A stretch of 27,059 nt of DNA from assembly GCA_946803715.1 (NCBI GenBank), contig CAMPET010000172.1:86372-113430 (forward strand). The letters are read 5' to 3'. The notes below the pieces were generated by a model, which searched no databases, was not told where the DNA came from, and saw only the letters and a program-made list of their open reading frames with translations. The position numbers and the translations under genes were made by a program. This DNA is from Beroe ovata (taxonomy: Eukaryota > Ctenophora > Nuda > Beroida > Beroidae). Positions within the stretch are counted from its first letter, which is position 1, and each line of letters starts with the position of its first letter. Shown here in pieces: positions 10,268-18,592 of this stretch.

Positions 10268-10980
10268 GTTTTAAATTATCCTTTTTATCATTGTTTCTAT
10301 TATTTGTTTGGCAATTTCTGTTATATTTCACATTTCATCATAGCATTTTATGCAGAGGCAGAATCAATTTTCAACTATAATGTATTGTTTTCGTAATAGG
10401 GGTTTCCTTTTCAAATTCGATAACAAATGGTTTGTCAAACGTTTCTGATATTTCATTCAATTCCTTTTTACCTATTCATGCTGTTGCTTTCAATCCATCT
10501 AGCACATCTTTCAGAAAATAAGAATCCAAGGCGTCTGAAATGTTTTAAGACTATCTTAGGCCCTCCCTCACATTTCCTACTATTGTAGCATGGACATGAA
10601 CGCCTCGAAAAACGTCAATTTGAACGCTCCAGACGGACGATTGCTATTGTGGAGGATGAATCCTGGTTAATGGCGTAACGGAGATAAGGTCAGTTTTTGT
10701 TGAATAAATGTGTAAATAACCTCTCACCAATATTATACATTCTCACTATAACACAATACATTCCATGCTCGATATCTTACTCATCTTATAGCAAAAGCTA
10801 AACGTTAATATCATAGTACTTGCATCATAACTGAGAATAGCATAACCTTCAATAGCAATATTACAATACTAGTGGACGTATCATAGTCCATCTGGGAAGA
10901 TTGTTAAATATTAGTTCGAAATATGATGATTGATAACGCGTGATCCATCACGCGTGAGTCGGGTATCTGACACGTGTCAC
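10268..10980. other. Tail-to-tail spacer between ERH and the 79-aa membrane protein gene
   Basis: No further gene is certain. A stretch at 10589-10690 is preceded by the acceptor-like CTATTGTAG, stays open in two frames, and ends before a donor-like AAGGTCAG. It may be an alternative last exon or 3'UTR exon of ERH. The right end carries two palindromes (10936-10955 and 10968-10979). Confidence 0.5.
10703..10708 (+). terminator. Candidate polyadenylation signal for ERH
   Basis: The first AATAAA on the + strand after the ERH stop codon, 436 bp downstream. Its distance suggests a long 3'UTR or the extra terminal exon described in the spacer. I saw no AATAAA in the PGAM5-ARS2 or ARS2-ERH spacers. 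Confidence 0.45.
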
Positions 10981-11338
10981 CTATCTGTCGTCCTCATTGG
11001 CTGCTGGTTTGATGACGTCACGTTCCGGTAACAGACCTGTGAGGCAGTTGTACAGCCTCATGATGGCGTTCACGTGTGGCTTGTAGTCGTCTGAAATGAG
11101 GGAGGACGGACATATGAATCATATTCACCATTCTCACGTCCAACCATGCTGTTGAAAATTGATATAGGGAACATTGAGGTACGCAAAACACCTCGCGAAT
11201 CGTCTTACCTTTGTCTGCGTACTGGAAAAAGAGTAGGATTCCCAACACCAGCACCACTTCTCCCGCCAGCTCGAGTAAAGCTACCATGTCATACTCATTG
11301 AAAACACATGCTCCTAATCGTTCAGCCGCTCCCTCCAT
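10981..11338 (-). CDS. 79-aa single-pass membrane protein, unrecognised, with X-box promoter
   Basis: Two exons, 11338-11209 and 11090-10981, join in phase 1 to 79 codons plus stop. The donor is AAAGGTAAG and the acceptor TCATTTCAG. The protein has an acidic N-terminus, one hydrophobic helix at about residues 19-38 (core VALLELAGEVVLVLGILLFF), then the soluble tail KDDYKPHVNAIMRLYNC...LLPE and an acidic end. I do not recognise the family. A perfect RFX-type X-box 32 bp upstream of the ATG suggests expression in ciliated cells and a ciliary membrane role; that is inference. Support for a real gene comes from good splice sites, matched phases, a plausible helix and the promoter motif. The unspliced frame would give 106 aa but runs through intron sequence. 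Confidence 0.6.
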
Positions 11339-11369
11339 CGCACTGTGTCAACTGCACGTGTGATAAGAC

Positions 11370-11383
11370 GTTACTATGACAAC
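11370..11383. promoter_or_regulatory. RFX X-box upstream of the 79-aa gene
   Basis: GTTACTATGACAAC fits the X-box consensus RYYNYY-N(1-3)-RRNRAC at every position, with a 2-bp spacer. It lies 32 bp upstream of the ATG at 11338, inside the short-distance window typical of RFX/DAF-19 targets. RFX factors switch on ciliary genes in animals. Confidence 0.65.
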
Positions 11384-12061
11384 AACGCGTGGAGCTTATT
11401 CTTCAATTTCGTGACACGTGTGATTCATGACGGAAAACCTAAGCGGATTCTCGAGCAATTCAGAAATATTTGTGAAATATTTACAAAATAGCCGTTGCAA
11501 CACACGAAGAGACTTTACATCATCAATCGAACACCGTGCAAAATGAGTTATTCATTTCGCGAGGCAAACTATGAATCACGAGCGAATTACGAAATATAAA
11601 GGAGTGGTATTTTACTATTCGTTCCAGATTGGTTTGTAATCCGAAGTACAGCAAGGCTACGTGTGCGATTGTCCACTAAATTGCGAGCTCGTCAGTCAAA
11701 GTGAACTTTTCAATGTACATTCCAAGTACCCGCGTCATTAATGACCATTTTCTAAGAACAATCTTCCCCCTCTATATTATAGTGAAACAGTCGAGTCACA
11801 TTATATGACGCATCAAAGCAAGACAAAGTATGAAGGACAACGAAAAGGTCAAGTAATCTCAGCAAATCTCAACACGTTTCTTCGCGGGTATATGTGATAT
11901 GAGGTTGTATACGTTGTAATATAATATCTGGGATGTGTGTCAAACTATAGCTGATGCTGCTGGATAATGATGATAACTAAAGCAGTTGGTGTCCAGAGGA
12001 ATGATGTGTGTGTGTGTGTGTATCGTGAGGTTATTATAGTGTGCGGATGTACCGTTTATAG

Positions 12062-12064
<3 letters not shown>

Positions 12065-12102
<38 letters not shown>

Positions 12103-12126
12103 ACATATATATACACACACACACAC
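12065..12126. repeat. (AC)n microsatellite with a TA core
   Basis: A long run of AC dinucleotides interrupted by a short ATATAT core. The complementary TG run at 12004-12020 lies about 50 bp to the left, so the two could pair as a hairpin. Confidence 0.95.
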
Positions 12127-12222
12127 CGGACAAAACCCTGCTCCCCAGCACGGGCAGAAGGTCGTTAAATGGTTCCGTCTTTCTCGTGATATCCGTAATC
12201 AGCAACCAGGCAACGAGGGGAG

Positions 12223-12236
12223 GTTGCTATGGCAAC
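12223..12236. promoter_or_regulatory. Second RFX X-box, target unknown
   Basis: GTTGCTATGGCAAC is a perfect, nearly palindromic X-box (GTTGCC/T half-sites, 2-bp spacer), stronger than the one at 11370. No recognised start codon is close: the 79-aa gene starts 885 bp away and the GPCR ends 610 bp away. It may be a distal RFX site for the 79-aa gene or mark an unannotated transcript. Confidence 0.55.
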
Positions 12237-12845
12237 GGAAGGGCAATAACCAGATAAGAGGACGTCTGAGAGGTCGGTTATAGCAACACGTGGACTGTAT
12301 AATGTACCTCGCATCTACTGCACAGAGATTATATGAAGTAATGAATTACCTGCTGCGTGCGCTCCAATACTCACTTCCCAACGAGAGACTGAACACTGTA
12401 TTTACGGTTAAATTACATGCTCCAAGCTATTCGACTGGACTACTCTATGGGCCATACAATGAGGATTATTATGAAGGAGTAAATCTGAAAATAGGGCACG
12501 CAATGTCCGGTAATTGCGTGGAATGAGACTTCAACCGGGTACATAATTCGCATGTCATTGAACTCATAACATACATAGTGCAGTATTTATGTCATTAGGC
12601 ATCACTAGAATATTCTTTCTGCTGATCACGTGATAGCTGTCATGTGACACTGTCTTGTTCCCTAGCAACAGGTACATTAGACTTCCCCCTGATACGGTGA
12701 TTGATAATGATAAGTTTTCGATAGCGCAGACAAGTTTGAAAATCTTGTCGGAAAGTGGAAATTTGTGGGGATGAGAGAAGCGTACAAAGTTATTTAGATT
12801 CATTTAGATTCCAACAACTCAATTTCCAAAAGATACAACATTACA

Positions 12846-15800
12846 TCAATAAAAGTTCACTTGCTGCATGATACGACCATCTTCACCCGCCTTACAGTCG
12901 CCTCCCTCTCCATCTCTTCCCCTATCAGACTCCTTCCCTCTAGTATTAAGGTAAGGAGAATTGCCCCTACTTCTAGTCCCCGCCGTATACGCACTGATCT
13001 CCATATCTATCTTCTCTCTTTCCACCGCCGGGTCGCCCTGGAAACTAACGAGAACGAAGATCTTTGGACCGATGATAGACGCGAGGAGCGCAGTTATCGA
13101 GATGTAGATCATGATGACTCGGAGGAGTGTTTTAACCTGAGGCGGTGAAAGTTTATACCCGGTCAAAAACATGACAGATGAACACAGCACGATGAGGGTT
13201 GCCGCGAAAATGTTTGTCGTTTCCCGGAAATTGTGCGGGAATTTCCGCATGACAAACGCAAGGTAGAGAGTGACGAGGAACATGAGAAGAGGGGGTAGAA
13301 GCGGGAGGTAGCCCCATAAACTTGCCATCTTACAATCGAGAAACAGAGGAGCGTGATCATCTTCCTGGTAACTGTGAAACTCCCAACTACTCCCGACTTG
13401 GAGTAGGACAGCTGCTAGCGAGGAGTTTGCTATAAAGATACCCGTGTTTACCAAGACCTGTCCTTGCCTTGTACAGAGCTTTCCTAACCGTGGTTTACAG
13501 AAGTTGTTAGCAGCAGAGAAGATGATGTTAATCTTCATGGCCCGGAGACACATGCTGCTCGTTGTTATTGATAGGTACATGACTAGGAGAATGAATTCTG
13601 CTTTGCATGTGTGGGGAGAGGGGTGCGCCAGGGTGAACAGTATGGTTCCATTCCCCAGGAGAAGGCCAAGTTGGAATGTCACCAGAAATAGGGGGTCCGC
13701 GGCTTTGACAAACGGGCGTGATTTCATTATGATACAGAGAGCAATGCCTGCCAAGATGATGACTATGTTGAAAACGCACCCCACAAGACACACAGTTGCG
13801 GAGATATCTGAAGTCGAGAGGAAGTTTCGTGGAACTGGTACACACGCAGTGCTGTGACTGTTGTTCGTTTCCCAAACTCCACAGACAACACAGGCCTCAC
13901 TGTTGGTAGCGTTGGTGATGGTGTTAGCTGGACATCTGAAACAGTTCCAACAACAAGGCAGTGTTACTGGGTTAGGGGTGAATTTGTAGGAACCTGGAGA
14001 ACACGGCTCTGAACAGATCTGTTGATCTCGTGTCGATTGGATCCCCTCTGGGATCTGTCCTTGGTTAAGAAGAGTTATACCGTGATATGAAGTGTGCCCT
14101 AAGAGGATGTCAGAGGACTTTTGCCCCTTCACCGCGCTGATTATGAGAGAGTATCCGTTTGAGTAAATCCTGTCGAGGAATGAAATATCAACTCTTGTCC
14201 CCTCAACGGTAACGGTGTTGTTTGCCTGCGTTGCTTTGGCGAAGATTCGCCTCCTCAACTCAATTGTTGATGACGTCATGTCATCCAATGTCACTCCTTC
14301 TTCCCTGATGACGGTGTCTAGGGTGTCAGCTAGGAGTTGTGTGCCGCTCATCACATAGCCAAGCCAACTAGATGATCTGTTGTTTGTATAGCTATTGTCA
14401 GTCAGCCTGTCTTTCTTTTCAACATACCTGTGATGGTACCTATATGTTAGGAATACCATGATTGAAACTCTACAATCTACATGACTCACATACATGACTC
14501 ACTATCAAATCAATAAAACTTACCAGTCAACCAATGTTTGATTGATACCAGTTCCTCTGAATCGTTCAGGAGACATTAAGGCAGAGGTGAACTCTGGTAT
14601 ATCCATATCCAGAAAAGCAGATCCAAAGAATACCAATGAATTTCTCACATCCGACCTCTTGATGACGTCGTGGTACCATTGTTGGTATAGGCGCCGGCTG
14701 TTGGTGTATCCAAAGATGAAAACGGTGTTGTTCCATGCATAGTCATTGATTGTCAGATCCAAGAAACCAATTCCAGAGTACTTGTTGTTGAAAAGAAGGA
14801 GTTGCACCTTTGCCGGACTTCCTGTTGGTGTCATATTTTGAGTCTGCCTGTTTGCAAAAGCTATGGCTTGGATTGTTCTGAGAAAGCTTCAGTTTTCACA
14901 CTTTACCTGATCCTTGGTACACTTTGGAGAGAACCTCCTCAATATTCATGCCAGCACTTGAAGTGTACTCATTCAATCTACCGCAGCCCACCTGAACATA
15001 GAAACGCGTTATGGTACTCATCTCCAATTTGCACAGTGAATACGCTTGGAAGATTCTTGATCAATCCACGCAGACTATTTGACAAAGTATCCAAGTGAGC
15101 CTGTCTGATCACCCCCTGAGAAACGGCTGATAATGAGCCCTGATCCTCCATGATCTCCAGTACAAAATCTACATAATCCTCATATTATATATTGTGTGTG
15201 AGAGTCACTGAGCGTTTCTTCATGGCTTGCGCTTGGTGCATGTTGTCTTTGTATGCTGTGCAATTGACGTGGCACTTCTCTATTGTCACCCAAGGTTCTC
15301 TATGAACAAAGACGGTGGGAACCGAACTCTTTGCAGAATTATGGAAGAAAGTGAGTACTGCAGAATCAGCATCATGCACTACAGCTGACAAATTCATTAT
15401 ATCATGAAGATGGCAGATCATAATGTGATCGGCAATCTGCATATTGTACACTCACCTTAGTGATGTACTCGCTGTACACAAAGTTCGCCATTTCACTGGA
15501 AAAGCTGTGATACCAAACGTCAATGTAGGTGTAATTCTGTAGCTTGAGATAGTTTATCATGGCGTTGGCTTCCAGTTCCTCAGTCTCCACCAGCGTCATG
15601 AATGTCTCGTAGTTATCCTAGAGATAAGCAGTGATACACATATCTCAAAGACTGATATAAAAGCTGAACAAATCTTCGGAATGTTTTGGCATTGTGAAAA
15701 TGGGGAAAGAATTCTCGCAAGAAGATATGCAATTGAACTGTGAACATCAGTTCCACCTGATTCATAAGGTTTTGATCAGCATATATGTAGGAAAGAGCAG

Positions 15801-16462
15801 GGATGTTATACGCTGTTGCCATTCCAGCAACTGGCTCTATCATGAGTTTGTAGCCTGGTAGCAGACATCCAACTACACTTGAGTCGGTGGTTAGATGGCG
15901 TGATATACGGCGTACTGCCACCATACTGTTACACCTGAATGAATGACAACAATGTTATTCGGCTGCCACCTTAAGTTGTTTTTAGCTCTCAATTCTCGAT
16001 ATGATTCTAGAAAAAAAAATCTAGAAAAAAATCTCACCCGATGTATACTTTGTACCCCATTGTGAATCCAGGTGCCAATTTAACGTCCTCTAGGACCTTT
16101 ATGAAGCTGAGGGCTCTCTGGAGACTCCAGTAAGAAAAACTACCCCTCAGTGGATCACAAACAGTCTCCACTTGTTTTGTTACACTGAAAAGAACTTAAT
16201 CGGGTACAATGTACATTTGTCAAGAATAACACTAGGTACTAAAACGTCGGTTCATAGATCAAGATGGTTCAGTTTGAGGAAAATAAACATACCGATTTGC
16301 TTTTTGCCTAAATTGCCCTATGTTAAAGACTCCAACAATCACAAAATCTCCAGATTTTTCAAATATCGGTTTTTCCAGTTCCTGTAGAGTGTAATACTCC
16401 CTACTTTCTGCTACAGATTGCAATACAGCCACGGTCGTGAGTATCAGAGACGATATTGCCAT
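12846..16462 (-). CDS. Class C GPCR, mGluR/CaSR-like architecture, orphan ligand
   Basis: A plasma-membrane receptor with an extracellular Venus flytrap, a nine-cysteine linker and seven helices. Seven exons join in phase to 917 codons plus stop: 16462-16293, 16184-16038, 15934-15757, 15617-15456, 15178-15018, 14877-14524, 14427-12846. A signal peptide covers about residues 1-18 (MAISSLILTTVAVLQSV). The flytrap begins GDFVIVGVFNIG and continues with a first-lobe Cys, PGF..GYKVYIG and IPALSYIYADQ. It crosses to lobe 2 (LEIMEDQGSLSAVSQGVI, LIKNLPSVFTVQIGDETIQ). The linker at about 529-585 has all nine Cys (CSEPCSPG, PCCWNC). The seven helices span about 597-855, with mGluR-like FPHNFRETTN before helix 6 and GPKIFVL at the end of helix 7; a ~60-residue charged Ser/Gly/Arg tail follows. 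The glutamate-contact motif of mGluRs (YxSTxP) is YIYADQ here, so glutamate is unlikely as ligand. The acceptor at 15179 (GAG) is weak. Confidence 0.88.
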
Positions 16463-18592
16463 GACCTAAAATGATGTTTGGGAAAGGATCCAACTCATCC
16501 TAGCAAGTTGAGCTCGTGCAAAACAAAATAAAGGGGTAAATACTATGCCGATAATGAATAAAATATTAGAATGTCTTGAAATCAGGGAATCTGTCACTTG
16601 GAGCTAGTGTTAACATATTTTATAGCTGTGATTAAGTAAGCGGTTCGCGCTGTGAACAATCTGAACATGCATGACATCCATTCAATGCTCTAGTCGCTTC
16701 CCCATGCAAGTGACATATTCTGCTAAAAGTGTGAAATGAGGAACTTTAAGATCAGGGTTTCTGTTCATTGTGAACAGAAAAACAGGGCTCAGTAAAAACA
16801 CCTGTATCAGTCTCCACAGTTGCCTATAGGGATCAGAATTATGGGAGAATCGGTTTTTGCATGTATCAGCTCGATGGCTACATAGTCACGTCCATCACAA
16901 TGCACGGATGCGTGATCATGATCCGTGCCCCTATTGTGTACTGCTAGTCTTTGAAATGTAGCTTTGTGACTGAAGTATCAAGGAATTAGTTTGAAAGCAT
17001 ACCTGGTACAGGGTTGTTAATCACTTAATGACTGCTTATGGAATAATTTAACCGTTGTCTGTGGTCCAAAGAAGCTAAGCTCGCTACGGCCATGCGAGTG
17101 GTTGGTTTAATTCGCATAGGTTAATTATTTCAAATATATCTATGCATGTGTGTGTGTGTGTCGTATGGCAACTGTGTCTAGTAGTCAAGTAGGTCGCCCT
17201 TTAATCTCTGATGCTTAGACTGATTAACCTGCCACAGACTCAATTAAACTACAGCTATAATGCTCCAAGATCAAGGTTTATGATTTGGTATAAGTCTCAT
17301 AATTTGTGGGTGAATCAACTTGTCTGCTCTTGATGCAGTGTGCATCAATGCAGCTAAAATTCTACATCGTTTGTATCACGATATACCGCTCTGTTCTTGT
17401 GCATATTATAACTTTTCTCTTCCACCACTAGTATATTATGTGGATGCAAGTTCGTTATTGAGAGTGTCTTATGCCACATGGTTATTATTAACGGTTGACA
17501 AGAAATATAATTATTTTTTTACAAATATGGTTATTTGGGATTTCTTCATCAGCCTAACATACACTACCTACTATGCTTTAACTTTGCAGATCGGGACTTC
17601 CCATCATGGTCCTTGCAAGATTTGTTACTAATGAATTGTTCGTGACTTCACAACGATTTACCTATTCTACTAGGCTGTGAGCCCGTAGAAAGCTAGTTCG
17701 GTCATTTCCAATAGGATCATTGTGTTGGTATGGTTGTTTCACCTTATGTATTTGTCACTGATACTAGCCTCAAATAGGGCCAATCCTTGCTCATTACACT
17801 TCGCCCCTGCCCCAACCCACTGCTGTCCTATCAGCTGCCTATCATATCGGCAGCAACATATATCCCAATTCCCCCTCCCATCCAGGCATTGGTTCAACTT
17901 CTTCCTGGTCCGTATCGGCGTCTCAGAGTATCCCGGAGTCATGGCGATCTGACGCCGCTAGTTGGTCTGTACTCATCGTTTATAGGAAGTCTTATAGTAC
18001 GGAATATGTATGTTTATAGGTCCTGTTATTGCAGCGCACCAGCCTGTGTATTTACTGAATTAGTGTTCACTTCACCAGGAAAGAGAAGGCTGATTATGAT
18101 CCAATGAGTGTACTCTTTGCTACCATTAGTACTTGGTCACTTCATCATTCCCCATGATAAATGATGACCGATCAATTGCGCTTTTGTTTTGCCTTGTTGA
18201 TGAATATGTATGTGTGTTTTGGCATGCGGAAATTGGTGGCCTCACGAAGGGTCAATGGGGTGTGAATAATCGCTTCTTGCCATGGGAAAATGGTCGCCAT
18301 GGTCTCCCTGCTATGGTAGAGGAGGGAGTGCCCAATGCTCGTAGATGAGTAGTTTTACCGAGTCTCGAAATGTTTCCGTTGCAAAACCATATTAGGAAAA
18401 TGTAACAAATTACCTAGTGACAAATACTCGAGCGAAAAATTGATCGCTTTCCGAGTGACAGAATTGCCGCGCTTTGAATTGTCGACGTGATTCCATAATG
18501 CGTCATTTCATACTGCCCAATGACAACTGTTGTTAACTTGTTGCTCACCTATACCCTGAAACGGTGTCTCCCTAAGACCTGGCTCGAGAACC
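16463..18592. other. No gene recognised; upstream of both divergent neighbours
   Basis: About 2.1 kb between the GPCR start (-) and the large acidic-protein gene (+). Short open frames occur (for example 17320-17631 and 18133-18348) but none shows splice context, codon bias or family similarity. It holds a short GT repeat near 17146-17161, a perfect 10-bp dyad at 16758-16780, and a weaker dyad at 16903-16927 (CACGGAT arms). Promoters of both flanking genes probably lie here. Confidence 0.5.
16758..16780. promoter_or_regulatory. Perfect 10-bp dyad upstream of the GPCR gene
   Basis: TTTCTGTTCA and its exact complement TGAACAGAAA are separated by TTG. It lies about 300 bp upstream of the GPCR start codon. 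Its size and 3-bp spacer fit a dimeric transcription-factor site or a small hairpin; which factor, if any, is unknown. Confidence 0.35.

Larger units (their letters stand above)
11339..12845. other. No gene recognised; upstream region of the 79-aa gene and downstream region of the GPCR gene
   Basis: About 1.5 kb. It holds the X-box at 11370, a second at 12223, CACGTG E-boxes at 11355, 11415, 12287 and 12627, and a CA/TA microsatellite. Short open frames exist, such as GTG-started codons from 12290 to 12526, but none has splice context or similarity that supports a gene. The left third (11380-11600), rich in CpG, is likely promoter sequence of the 79-aa gene. Confidence 0.5.

Noticed and set aside
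12290-12526. A 78-codon + strand frame downstream of the X-box at 12223, attractive as a ciliary gene.
   Set aside because: It starts with GTG rather than ATG, has no recognisable similarity or splice support, and its composition looks like non-coding sequence.
15185-15451. An 88-codon - strand open frame between GPCR exons 4 and 5, with stretches that look a little like flytrap sequence (AVLTFFHNSA, CHVNCT). Joining it would need a 19-bp intron or a frameshift.
   Set aside because: The exon at 15178-15018 already supplies that part of lobe 2 collinearly (LEIMEDQGSLSAVSQGVI, then LIKNLPSVFTVQIGDE). Skipping the stretch as a 277-bp intron keeps phase and gives an exact 918-codon gene, and a 19-bp intron would be unprecedented in animals.
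14524-16462. Two tandem flytrap domains, or a broken receptor followed by a second receptor.
   Set aside because: It arose from counting the intronic frame above as coding. Without it there is one signal peptide, one flytrap, one linker and one 7TM domain in order.
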